Source: Microbacterium sp. AZCO (GTDB lineage Bacteria > Actinomycetota > Actinomycetes > Actinomycetales > Microbacteriaceae). Taken from it: a DNA stretch of 64,000 nucleotides. Where the stretch lies: positions 434,001 through 498,000 of the forward strand of contig NZ_CP154857.1 in NCBI RefSeq assembly GCF_039614715.1. The letters are read 5' to 3'. How positions within the stretch are numbered: the stretch's first letter is position 1; every line of letters starts with the position of its first letter. A program made the position numbers and the translations under genes. Of the stretch, positions 47,103 through 53,832 are shown piece after piece. A model generated the notes under the pieces. That model saw only the letters and a program-made list of their open reading frames with translations. It was not told the DNA's origin and made no database searches.

Positions 47103-47531
47103 CTAGAGGAGGGCGAGCGAGGTCGCGCGCCAGCGCCCGTCCATGCCTTCGAGTCGCACCGCGACCGCCCGCGTGCGCGCGGGGCTCGCGACGACGATGA
47201 CGGCCTCGACGACCCCGTCCGCCGGTGCCGAATGGCGCACGGAGAGGATCGAATGCACGGGCCGCTTCGCGGGCACGCCCCGGGCGCTGCGGGCGCGCGC
47301 CGCGAGGTTGGAGCGGACGACGAGCTTGCGGAACGCGTCCTCCGTGACCCAGCGGGCCAGCTGCTCGACTTCGCGGACGCCGGAGAAGACTTCGAGCACT
47401 CCACGCGTGAGGTTCTGCAGGAAGGGCTCGGGGTCGGGAAGCTGAGTCGCCGACGTGCGCTGTGGCGCGAAGAAGTCGGACAGCTCGTAGACGTCGGGGT
47501 GGCGGGGGTGGACCGCAGGCATCATCGCCAT
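47103..47531 (-). CDS. Rv3235-family protein
   Basis: A 142-residue protein from ATG 47531: acidic/proline-rich first 30 residues, then an alpha/beta domain with FLQNLTRGVLEVFSGVREVEQLARWV and VVEAVIVVASPARTRAVAVRLE. The pattern matches a small family found near secA in actinobacteria (Rv3235 type). A longer frame to 47582 exists, but its extra codons (TGT TGT, ATA AGG) are rare here, so the shorter start is favoured. A perfect 10-bp palindrome TAAGGCCTTA (47533-47542) lies just before the start. Function unknown. Confidence 0.72.
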   Translation of the reverse strand: MAMMPAVHPRHPDVYELSDFFAPQRTSATQLPDPEPFLQNLTRGVLEVFSGVREVEQLARWVTEDAFRKLVVRSNLAARARSARGVPAKRPVHSILSVRHSAPADGVVEAVIVVASPARTRAVAVRLEGMDGRWRATSLALL

Positions 47532-47651
47532 GTAAGGCCTTATCTCGTCGGGGGGAACGATCTGCCGGAAATTACAACACATTCCGCCCTCACAGGAAAA
47601 TCCCAGCCAGGAGGGTGTGGATAACTCTGTCCGGTTGTCCGAGGGGTGCCC

Positions 47652-47657
47652 TAGCCT
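47652..47657 (+). promoter_or_regulatory. -10 element of the interrupted host gene
   Basis: TAGCCT followed by six bases and GTG at 47664, the native start of the gene split by the element. In the integrated state this promoter reads into the element's left end. Confidence 0.55.
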
Positions 47658-47663
47658 CGCCTG

Positions 47664-47681
47664 GTGCGGTGGGACCGGTTC
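47664..47681 (+). pseudogene. 5' fragment of host gene split by the element (codons 1-6)
   Basis: GTG CGG TGG GAC CGG TTC encodes MRWDRF, after which the host frame stops making sense and enters the element's left arm. The remaining 195 codons lie at 53833-54420. MRWD..FDDLE is a common beginning for a conserved small actinobacterial protein. In the integrated state the frame reads on into the element, antisense to its genes, and the product is probably not meaningful. Confidence 0.85.
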
Positions 47682-47705
47682 CTCAAACCCATAATTCGGA
47701 CATAT
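47664..47705 (+). other. attL junction
   Basis: Host codons 1-6 end at the crossover dinucleotide TC (47680-47681). The element arm P' follows at 47682-47705, beginning CTCAAACCCATAATTC. It is an inverted copy of the arm at the right end, matching at 21 of 24 positions. Confidence 0.88.
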
Positions 47706-47822
47706 TTAAAGCAGCGATTTTTCGCGGATTCCGATCCTAGGCGTCTCGGGCGGTCTGGCACGCCTCGAAATGGGCGGCCGACCGGCCGACGCGACCGCCG
47801 AGAAGCGCCGACCGGCCGGGGC
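47706..47822. other. Left-end non-coding strip
   Basis: AT-rich near 47706-47724 and then GC-rich with GGCCGACCGGCC-type palindromic words near 47771. The 11-mer GCGATTTTTCG at 47714-47724 recurs at 52180-52190 in the same orientation. No gene seen; the GC-rich part may terminate the leftmost gene. Confidence 0.5.
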
Positions 47823-48836
47823 TCAGACGTCGGCCGTCAGGCCCTCGCGGCCCATCAGCTGCTCGCGCAGCGCGTCGCGGGTCGAGTCCGCGATGAAGCC
47901 CCACGGCTCGGCGCACGGCTTCACGCGACGGTGCCCGGGCTGCGCGTTCACCGCCGCCCACGCGCGCAGTCCGTGCAGCTGGATCAGGCCGCCGAGGTCG
48001 TCGCCGCCGCCCGTGAACTTGACGCCGGGGACACCGAGCGCGGCCACCAGAGAGAACTCGAGTGCGGTCCTCCCGAGGGCTCCCGCCGAGTCGACGGCCT
48101 CCGCGCAGAGGGTGCACAGATGCCCGCGCAGCGGCTCGGGACCGAACCCGCCGACCGAGGACGGGCGCACCGAGGCCGCGCGCCACTCGCCGCCGTCGAT
48201 CCACGAGACGCCGCAGAACATGCACCCGCCCGAGGGGTCAGGGCAGGGAATGCGAGGACGCAGGCCCGCCCGCGCGAGCATCCACCGGCCGTAGGCCTCG
48301 CGCAGCCCGAGCCGCGCCGTCGTGTCGACGTGCAGCCAGGGCTCGACGGCACAGCTGCCCTCCTGAGCGCCCGCCTCGATCACCGGCGCGAACCGCGCCA
48401 TCCAGCGCACCGCCGAGCCCTCGGCCATGAGCAGATTGATCGCGGCGAGCACGGCCTGATCGCTCAGCGCGGGGGTCAGGTCGGCAGTGCGTCCGAGCAC
48501 AGCGAGCGCGTCGAGCACCTGGGCGATGCGGTGCAGGCCGGTGCTCTCCGCGCCGCTCAACCGCTGAATCCGAGGGTGGGCCTTGAGGACTTCCCGGGCG
48601 CTCTCGTCGCGCGCCGTGCAGACCTCGCACAGACCCATCCGCACGACGTACATCGCCCCCGAGGGGCGCGGGGCGTTCCCGCCCGGAAACCCGCCGCCGA
48701 TCTTCGCGATCACCTGGTACTCGCGGGCGGCGTCGATCGGGGTCGGGACCGCCACGCCGCACCGCTCGCACGCATATTCGCCGGGCTTGAGCGACGTCAG
48801 CCCGAGGGGCCGCAGCGCGCCGCCGCCGCCGCTCAT
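47823..48836 (-). CDS. Element protein with four CxxC knuckles
   Basis: A 337-residue soluble protein I do not recognise. It has four Cys pairs: CERCG near residue 23, CEVC near 70, CMFC near 210 and CTLC near 245, a layout suggesting two zinc sites formed by distant pairs. The region between is helical (LHRIAQVLDALAVLGRTADL). The last 80 residues contain GVKFTGGGDDLGGLIQLHGLRAW. No nuclease, polymerase or primase motif is visible. Start 48836 overlaps the next gene's stop by 4 bases. A DNA-binding or scaffolding role is only a guess. Confidence 0.7.
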   Translation of the reverse strand: MSGGGGALRPLGLTSLKPGEYACERCGVAVPTPIDAAREYQVIAKIGGGFPGGNAPRPSGAMYVVRMGLCEVCTARDESAREVLKAHPRIQRLSGAESTGLHRIAQVLDALAVLGRTADLTPALSDQAVLAAINLLMAEGSAVRWMARFAPVIEAGAQEGSCAVEPWLHVDTTARLGLREAYGRWMLARAGLRPRIPCPDPSGGCMFCGVSWIDGGEWRAASVRPSSVGGFGPEPLRGHLCTLCAEAVDSAGALGRTALEFSLVAALGVPGVKFTGGGDDLGGLIQLHGLRAWAAVNAQPGHRRVKPCAEPWGFIADSTRDALREQLMGREGLTADV

Positions 48837-49135
48837 GACGTGTGCCCCGCTCCCGCGTACCTCCGTCGTCGTGGAGGGCTCGCGGGCTCGGGGTCGGGCT
48901 CGGGGTGGGGCAGCAACTTCGCTGCCGCGACCCTCCTGCCGCAGCACGCGCGGAGGCCTGCCGGATTGGTGCAGTACTCCCCGGCCGGGGCGTGTCCTGC
49001 GGGGCAGGGAATCGTCAGGGCGCGCTCCAGCACGCTCTCGCGGTGCAGGCGGGCGGTCAGCATCTCCCGGGCCTTCTGCTCGGCCTGGGCGCTGCGCACA
49101 GCTTCGGCGCGCGCAGCGAGGTCGCTGTCGATCAT
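48833..49135 (-). CDS. Small element protein with Cys-rich zinc-finger-like motif
   Basis: A 100-residue protein. A helical N-terminus (MIDSDLAARAEAVRSAQAEQ) is followed by CPAGHAPAGEYCTNPAGLRACC, a pattern common in small actinophage proteins where the Cys/His set binds zinc. Overlaps both neighbours by 4 bases, so translation is coupled. Function unknown. Confidence 0.65.
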   Translation of the reverse strand: MIDSDLAARAEAVRSAQAEQKAREMLTARLHRESVLERALTIPCPAGHAPAGEYCTNPAGLRACCGRRVAAAKLLPHPEPDPEPASPPRRRRYAGAGHTS

Positions 49136-49434
49136 GGTGTCTCCCTCGGGGTCGGGTACGGCAGCACCCAGCGGAATGGCGGGTCGGCGGCAGCACGCTC
49201 GCTCATCGGCATGAGTCGCTGGGCGTGGATCGTGTGCGCTTGCATCAGCGCCTGCTCGGCGCGGGCGAACTGGCGCGGCGTCAGCCCGACCGCCTCGGCG
49301 GCACGCGCCCGCGAGCGCACGAGGGTTCGGCCGGTGATGCCGGGGCGGGCGTTGGCGTCGAGCCATGCAAGGAGGCGGGCGGCGTCATCGGGGATGCGCG
49401 CTCTGTCGGCGTCGGTCAGCGGGCGCTTGCTCAT
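49132..49434 (-). CDS. Small element protein, possible HTH
   Basis: A 100-residue basic protein starting MSKRPLTDADRARIP. The stretch TGRTLVRSRARAAEAVGLTPRQFARAEQAL could form a helix-turn-helix. First gene of a three-gene operon. It is preceded by 150 bp that separates it from the divergent small gene and holds a palindromic site. Perhaps the operon's regulator; not proven. Confidence 0.6.
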   Translation of the reverse strand: MSKRPLTDADRARIPDDAARLLAWLDANARPGITGRTLVRSRARAAEAVGLTPRQFARAEQALMQAHTIHAQRLMPMSERAAADPPFRWVLPYPTPRETP

Positions 49435-49539
49435 GGCAGGCGGCGTCTCTCGCTCGTGGACGTCCGGCCCTTCGATGCCCCGCTCGCAACACGGGGCGCC
49501 AGCACTCGTCGCGCTTCCTTGGTGCAAAGCGTAGTACGT

Positions 49540-49556
49540 ATGCCCCCCAGGGGTAT
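49540..49556. promoter_or_regulatory. Palindromic site between divergent element operons
   Basis: ATGCCCC-CCA-GGGGTAT matches at 6 of 7 arm positions. It lies between the three-gene operon (minus) and the 68-residue gene (plus), a usual place for a repressor site. Hexamers such as TACGTA and GTATTC are nearby, but no unambiguous promoter is visible. Confidence 0.4.
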
Positions 49557-49584
49557 TCTTTGGGCACACGGCGAAGGAGAAGCC

Positions 49585-49791
49585 ATGACGACAACCACCC
49601 CCGAGCGACCGACGACCGCTCTCACAGCCGCAGGCGGTCCCTCGCGCTCGGCGCTCGCGACGCGCTCGCTCCGCGCCGCCGAACGACTCCGCGAACAGGG
49701 CCGCTCCGATGAGTACCGCGCCGCCCTCGCGCAGCACTTCGCCGAGTTCGTCGCTCCGTCCCGACGCGCCTGCCCCGTTCGCCTCGCCTGA
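49585..49791 (+). CDS. Small element protein, unknown
   Basis: A 68-residue basic protein: a Thr/Pro-rich N-terminus (MTTTTPERPTTALTAAGG), then one amphipathic helical region (SLRAAERLREQGRSDEYRAALAQHF). A clear GAAGGAG ribosome site supports it. The only plus-strand gene in the element; its stop comes just before the GTGTCC array. Confidence 0.6.
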   Translation: MTTTTPERPTTALTAAGGPSRSALATRSLRAAERLREQGRSDEYRAALAQHFAEFVAPSRRACPVRLA

Positions 49792-49794
49792 GCG

Positions 49795-49939
49795 GTGTCC
49801 AGTGTCCCGCGGTGTCCTTTCGCTCTCGGACACTGGACACGACCGGCCCCGGCGCGGTGTCCGGTGTCCGGTGTCCTATAGGGATCGGTGTCCCTTGGAC
49901 ACCGGACACCCCTATAGGCACACCGTGACACGTGGACAC
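49795..49939. repeat. GTGTCC/GGACAC hexamer array (candidate iterons)
   Basis: Twelve copies in 145 bp: GTGTCC at 49795, 49802, 49812, 49857, 49864, 49871, 49888; GGACAC at 49828, 49835, 49897, 49904, 49934. Neighbouring copies are often 7 bp apart. CGGTGTCC-CTT-GGACACCG (49886-49904) forms a perfect hairpin, flanked by CCTATAGGG and CCCCTATAGG. It sits at the 3' end of the RepA-like ATPase gene. Candidate replication origin; it may also terminate both convergent genes. Confidence 0.85.
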
Positions 49940-51214
49940 CTACGAGCCGGTGCCACCGGAGTCGTGGTCGCTGAGGTCGATGACGATGGAGTCGGGTGCG
50001 GATGACGTCGCAGCACGCCACCAGCGACGCATGCCCTCGACGCGAACCTCTGCGCGGCCCGTCTCGCGCAGCCTCTCCAGAGCCAGCCTGTTGAACTGAC
50101 CGTGCCTGCCCTTGCCGGTGAGGTCTGTCTGACCCACCCACTCGGTTGTCGCCTCGGTGAGCTTCGCCAGCATCCGCACGGCGGCGTCCTCGACGTGATC
50201 GTGCGCGGTCGCCTCGGGCTTGATCGTCGCCGTCGGCTTGGCGATCGTCAGGCGTCCCTCGTCGTCCACGCGCACCCGCGTTTCCGGCATCGCGACGCCG
50301 CCGACGCGGGCGAGCACCGACAGGTCCCGCCTCGACTTCGGATCGTCGGGGCGCGCCGTCGTGTATGACCAGACCCCATCCGGCCCCGCCATCGCGGCGG
50401 TGGCGTTGAACAGATGGCGCGTCCCCGCGGCGTTGTGCCCGGTGGCGATCGCGTTGGGGATGTCGGCGGACTTCATCAGCCGCTTGAATGCTCCGTACCA
50501 CTCGCCGTAGCGGTCGGGCCCGCCGAGGATCGCGGTCACGCCGTCCACGATGACGACCGCGGGCGTCCAGAAGTCCTCGCCCCAGCAGTCGTTGCACTGG
50601 ACGAACTCGCGTTCCCACTCATCGAAGTTCGCGGGGTTCGTGAGGTCGAACTGCCCCGGCCCGCCGAGCTCGTCCAGGTGATAGACGTTCAGGAACATCT
50701 CGTGCGGGTCGATCCCCGCCGCGAGCAGCGCATTCTCGAAGTCCTCAGCCGGTGTCTCCGCGTTGATGACGACGATCCCGCGCTGCCGCTCCTCCTCGGT
50801 GAGCGTCACCCCGAACCGACCCAGAAACGGACGCTCCGGGACCAGTAGCGAGGCCACGAGATCAGCGACGAGTGTCGTCTTCCCCGCCTTGTATGCACCG
50901 CCGATCATCGGGTACGTGCCCCACGGCCACAGATCCTCGATCAGGAACCGACGCCCCTCCGACCCGCTGAGATGCCGCAGCCCTTCGGGGACGCGCATCG
51001 TCCCGGCGCCCTTGTCGAGCAGCATCGAGCGCATCCATCGCGCCTGACGCTCAGCCATCGGCTGGCCGTTGAGGTGGAACGAGCCCTCGGTGACGATGCG
51101 ATCGGCCACGACGAGCTGGTCGGCGCTCATGTCCTCGCGGTACTCCCACTCCGAGGGGTCGATCCACTGGCTCTCGTACTCGATCCAGAGCCCGCGGCGC
51201 TCCGTCGTCGTCAT
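49940..51214 (-). CDS. RepA-like AAA ATPase (AAA_25 / hexameric helicase type)
   Basis: A 424-residue RecA-fold ATPase. Walker A is GGAYKAGKTT (about residue 104), Walker B is AVVIVDGVTAILGG, and NAETPAEDF and TGHNAAGTRHLFNATAAMAG fit the RepA/AAA_25 group of plasmid and phage helicases. The C-terminal 90 residues look like a winged-helix add-on (GKGRHGQFNRLALERLRETGR). It is the last gene of an operon and ends at the first base of the GTGTCC array region, so it may act on that array. Start 51214 overlaps the upstream stop by 4 bases. Confidence 0.82.
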   Translation of the reverse strand: MTTTERRGLWIEYESQWIDPSEWEYREDMSADQLVVADRIVTEGSFHLNGQPMAERQARWMRSMLLDKGAGTMRVPEGLRHLSGSEGRRFLIEDLWPWGTYPMIGGAYKAGKTTLVADLVASLLVPERPFLGRFGVTLTEEERQRGIVVINAETPAEDFENALLAAGIDPHEMFLNVYHLDELGGPGQFDLTNPANFDEWEREFVQCNDCWGEDFWTPAVVIVDGVTAILGGPDRYGEWYGAFKRLMKSADIPNAIATGHNAAGTRHLFNATAAMAGPDGVWSYTTARPDDPKSRRDLSVLARVGGVAMPETRVRVDDEGRLTIAKPTATIKPEATAHDHVEDAAVRMLAKLTEATTEWVGQTDLTGKGRHGQFNRLALERLRETGRAEVRVEGMRRWWRAATSSAPDSIVIDLSDHDSGGTGS

Positions 51215-51561
51215 GCGCTCGCCTCCGTCCGCTCGGGGTGCGCCGCGATCCACGCCTCAAGCTCCGCGTGCGCGCGCCGCATCACCTGGGCCTCGGTCAT
51301 CCCGGCTCTCAGGGCGACTTCCTCGGGGCTCAGCGGCAGGCTGCGCCGCCGCACGCCGCAGTAGCAGGCATCCGAGCAGAACCGCTTGTTGTCCCGAGGG
51401 ACCGGAGCGCCGCAGCGCTCGCACGTCCTCACGGCGGCGATGGTGGGGGGAGGGGGAGGAACGGTCACCGGACCGAGAAGGGCCGCAATGCGGCTGATCT
51501 GGGTGTTGGTGAGGGGAGGGAGTGAGGCGGCGACCTCCTGCGGCGTGCGCGGGGCGCTCAC
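51211..51561 (-). CDS. Element protein with Cys4-type zinc ribbon
   Basis: A 116-residue protein. The central motif CERCGAPVPRDNKRFCSDACYCG is a Cys-rich zinc ribbon similar to those used to recognise DNA or nucleoprotein. It is followed by a C-terminal helix with LSPEEVALRAGMTEAQVMRRAH, which could be HTH-like. Overlaps both neighbours by 4 bases. Function unknown, probably with the ATPase. Confidence 0.65.
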   Translation of the reverse strand: MSAPRTPQEVAASLPPLTNTQISRIAALLGPVTVPPPPPTIAAVRTCERCGAPVPRDNKRFCSDACYCGVRRRSLPLSPEEVALRAGMTEAQVMRRAHAELEAWIAAHPERTEASA

Positions 51562-51917
51562 TGGGCGGCCTCGACCGGAAGCGGGACGATGCGGCCGTGC
51601 TTGCCCCGGCGCCGGCCGTCGCGCATCTCGGAGCGAGGGCGAGCGGCCAGGGCCAGCTCGATCTCTTCGATCGAGTAGTAGAGCCGATTGTCTGCGCCAC
51701 GGAACGCGGTGATGTACCCGCGTTCGTGCCAGTTCTCGACGGTTCTCTCGCTGACGGCGAAGTGCTTCGCCGTCTCGCCGAGCCTGCGATAGCGCGCGGC
51801 AGCGCGGCGTTCAGCGCGGTTCGAGCCCGACACGTCGGGGTCGGTGATGGGGTTGATGTAGACCGGAATGCGGTCGCGGATGACGAACACAAGCGTGCCC
51901 TTCGATTGAAAGGACAC
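51558..51917 (-). CDS. MerR-type HTH protein, excisionase-like
   Basis: A 119-residue protein with a winged HTH near residues 45-85: LGETAKHFAVSERTVENWHERGYITAFRGADNRLYYSIEEIELAL. This is the fold of many excisionases and MerR-like regulators of integrative elements. It opens the HTH/zinc-ribbon/ATPase operon. Starts with GTG 51917; the start codon sits inside a GGACAC/GTGTCC word like those of the array, hinting at shared control. A GTG at 51890 is an alternative start. Confidence 0.72.
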   Translation of the reverse strand: MSFQSKGTLVFVIRDRIPVYINPITDPDVSGSNRAERRAAARYRRLGETAKHFAVSERTVENWHERGYITAFRGADNRLYYSIEEIELALAARPRSEMRDGRRRGKHGRIVPLPVEAAQ

Positions 51918-52242
51918 ACGCCCGATGTGGACTCGTTACGGCACCTGCCGGTCGTAGCCTGCCCTTGGGTCAGGTCTGCGCCGGGGTCTTACCGTCCCGC
52001 CGCGCTACGTGGCGACGGGCTCGCTTGCTCGTGTGTGAGAGCCTCCAGCCCGCCCCGGTGGGCGGTGCTTTCGGCTGCTCCAATTTTATCGGAGTGCGCG
52101 AATGCCTACTAGGGCATCCTGCCCGCATTCTGAGGGCGACAGAGGCCCGAATACGGGCACGATGCCCTAGTACGCATTCGCGATTTTTCGACGGCTCAGC
52201 GGGTCGCGAAGCACCGGACCACGGCGTCGGGAGTGCCACGGC
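51918..52242. other. Non-coding region between integrase and excisionase-like genes
   Basis: 325 bp without a supported gene. It holds a large hairpin (52097-52182), an AT-rich patch CAATTTTATC at 52081-52090 that reads GATAAAATTG on the minus strand and could be a promoter for the downstream operon, and the 11-mer GCGATTTTTCG (52180-52190) also found at the left end. The part from 51918 to 52080 is GC-rich without a clear motif. Confidence 0.6.
52097..52182. repeat. 86-nt imperfect hairpin
   Basis: Outer arms 52097-52118 and 52161-52182 pair at 21 of 22 positions (core ACTAGGGCATC with GATGCCCTAGT). Inner arms 52120-52130 and 52149-52159 pair at 10 of 11, with an 18-base loop. On the plus strand GATTTTTCG follows, so it could be a terminator in that direction, though no gene enters it. 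It may be an origin, a transfer or resolution site, or a structured RNA. Confidence 0.8.
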
Positions 52243-53808
52243 TCAGGCCGTCGCGGGCTCGATGCGCAGCCGGTCCGAGGACCACGCCGCGCCGCGCCGG
52301 TAGTTGGGAACCACGGTCACGCGCACGGTTCCGGCGACGGTGGCGCGCTGCACGTCGAGCGTCGCCGCGAGAAATGCCGCTGCCGGATCGGCCGCGCTCA
52401 TCACCTCGGACGACGTGGCCGAGCGCACCGCCTTCGCGATCTTCGCGTCGATCGCCGCGATCTCGGCCTCGACGGCGTTGGTCGCGCTCTGCAGCTGCCT
52501 GCCGTCGATCACCCCGAGGGCATAGTCGGCCTCGAACGTAGCGAGGCGGGCGACGAGTGCGGCGCGGCGCTCGCGGTCGGCGCTGACGTCGGGAGCGGCC
52601 GGGGTGAGCGCCGCGATCATGCGCGGGTCGGACAGGTACGCCGCGACGGTCTCGCGCACGAACTTATCGGCCGGTGCCGCCAGCGTCATGACGTGGCCCT
52701 TGCCGCCGAGTCGGCAGCGGTAGTGCCTGACGCCGCCGCCGTGCGTGCCCGAGCGCATCAGCGTCCCGCACTCGATGGGCTCGCCCTGTGCGTCGACCTC
52801 GCCGGTGAGGCCTCCGCAGTAGTAGAGCGATGACCCCAGATGCTTGCGCTCGCGGGTGCCCTCGAAGTCCCGGCGAGCGGGGTTGGTGAGCACCTTCACG
52901 ACCGCCCGCCACTCGTCTTCACTGACGAGCGCGGGCCACGCGGCAGGGCCGATCTCCTCGAACTCGTAGCGGTGCGCGCCCGAGAGCGTCGTCTTCCGAC
53001 CCGGCACGCCGTGGGCCAGGATGCCCGCGTTCCGCGGCCTGAGCACCATCTCGCGGACGGTGAGCGCGCTCCACTCCTTGCGCACGATCTCGACCTGTCG
53101 GTTGCCCTCGGCATCGCGGACCACCTGGCCGTGCTCGTCCTTCACGATCTGCTCGCGGCGCGCCAAGCGGCCCTGTTCGTTCCACTCGACCGCGATCCCG
53201 CGCAGCGACCGCCCCGCGATGATCGCCTTCGTCGCCTCGCGGACCATCGCGGCCTCGCTCTCGCGCACGACCATCCCGCCCGGCTCATATCCGAACGGGC
53301 GCTTGCCGCCGCGATACTCGCCCTTCTTGGCGGCCTCCTGCTTCGCGCGTCGGATGCGGTCGCGGGTCTGGTCGACCTCGTACCGGGCGGCCGATCCGAG
53401 CATCCGGGCGACCATCCGACCCGACGGGGTGGACAGGTCAAGCTCCCCGGCCTTCACGGTCTGGATCTTCACGCCGGTGGCTTCGACCAGCGTGATGAAC
53501 TCTTCGAGCTCGGTGGGGCGACGGTGCAGCCGGTCGGTGTGCCACGCGATGATCGCGTCAACCCGGCCCCCTCGAACGGCCGTCAGCATGTCGCGGTAGC
53601 CAGGTCGCGGCTTCCCCGAGGCGGCTGAGATGTCGTTGTCCACGAACACCGCCACGACCTCCCAGCCGAGGCGTTCGGCAAGCTCGCGGCAGTCGGCAAT
53701 CTGACGCTCGACGCCGAGCCCGGCGCCCTTCTTGTCACTCGAGATGCGGGCGTAGATGCACACGCGGAGGCGCCGCGGTAAGGGCGCTATCGGTTCGGAA
53801 TTGCTCAT
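52243..53808 (-). CDS. int: Large serine recombinase (integrase)
   Basis: A 521-residue serine integrase. N-terminal resolvase fold (about 14-155) with CIYARISSDKKG, whose serine at residue 23 is the predicted nucleophile, and RPGYRDMLTAVRGG; a recombinase domain with GKRPFGYEPGG; a zinc ribbon with Cys at YYCGG, IECGTL and YRC, the fourth ligand apparently His (KGHVM); and a coiled-coil tail. It is at the right end of the element. The ATG at 53808 lies inside the attR arm and is six bases after TAAAAT. It should catalyse attP x attB integration at the host gene. Confidence 0.93.
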   Translation of the reverse strand: MSNSEPIAPLPRRLRVCIYARISSDKKGAGLGVERQIADCRELAERLGWEVVAVFVDNDISAASGKPRPGYRDMLTAVRGGRVDAIIAWHTDRLHRRPTELEEFITLVEATGVKIQTVKAGELDLSTPSGRMVARMLGSAARYEVDQTRDRIRRAKQEAAKKGEYRGGKRPFGYEPGGMVVRESEAAMVREATKAIIAGRSLRGIAVEWNEQGRLARREQIVKDEHGQVVRDAEGNRQVEIVRKEWSALTVREMVLRPRNAGILAHGVPGRKTTLSGAHRYEFEEIGPAAWPALVSEDEWRAVVKVLTNPARRDFEGTRERKHLGSSLYYCGGLTGEVDAQGEPIECGTLMRSGTHGGGVRHYRCRLGGKGHVMTLAAPADKFVRETVAAYLSDPRMIAALTPAAPDVSADRERRAALVARLATFEADYALGVIDGRQLQSATNAVEAEIAAIDAKIAKAVRSATSSEVMSAADPAAAFLAATLDVQRATVAGTVRVTVVPNYRRGAAWSSDRLRIEPATA

Positions 53809-53832
53809 ATGTCCATTTTATGGGTTTGAGTC
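53807..53832 (+). other. attR junction
   Basis: Element arm P at 53807-53830 (ends TATGGGTTTGAG) then the crossover TC (53831-53832), followed by the host gene from 53833. The arm overlaps the integrase start codon and its -10 hexamer (TAAAAT, minus strand, 53820 to 53815). Confidence 0.88.
53815..53820 (-). promoter_or_regulatory. -10 element of the integrase, inside attR
   Basis: The minus strand reads TAAAAT, then six bases, then the ATG at 53808, the leaderless spacing. The -35 position would fall across the crossover into host DNA when integrated and into the other arm in the circle. Confidence 0.5.

Larger units (their letters stand above)
47682..53832. mobile_element. 6,151-bp integrative element with serine integrase
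   Basis: Bounded by attL and attR with a shared TC core. Gene content, right to left: serine integrase (minus), a structured non-coding region, an operon of HTH (excisionase-like), Cys-rich protein and RepA-like ATPase (minus), a GTGTCC repeat array, one small plus-strand gene, and an operon of three small genes (minus). There are no capsid, terminase, conjugation, toxin or resistance genes that I recognise. The genome-wide GGATGC word is scarce inside. It resembles a minimal integrative plasmid or a phage satellite. Confidence 0.88.

Noticed and set aside
47582..47682. A tRNA gene as the integration target
   Set aside because: No cloverleaf is seen; the sequence is a promoter and the first codons of a protein gene.
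47664..49214. A 516-codon plus-strand frame from the host GTG into the element
   Set aside because: After the six host codons it is antisense to two element genes and shows a shadow composition (Arg/Ala rich, no domain). It is probably an accident of integration.
49795..49939. The hexamer array as a CRISPR
   Set aside because: Repeats are 6 bp, 7 bp apart and in both orientations, with no unique spacers or cas genes.
47682..53832. The element as a conjugative AICE
   Set aside because: No FtsK/TraB-like DNA translocase gene and no Spd-type genes are present; the RepA-like ATPase and serine integrase alone do not make an AICE.
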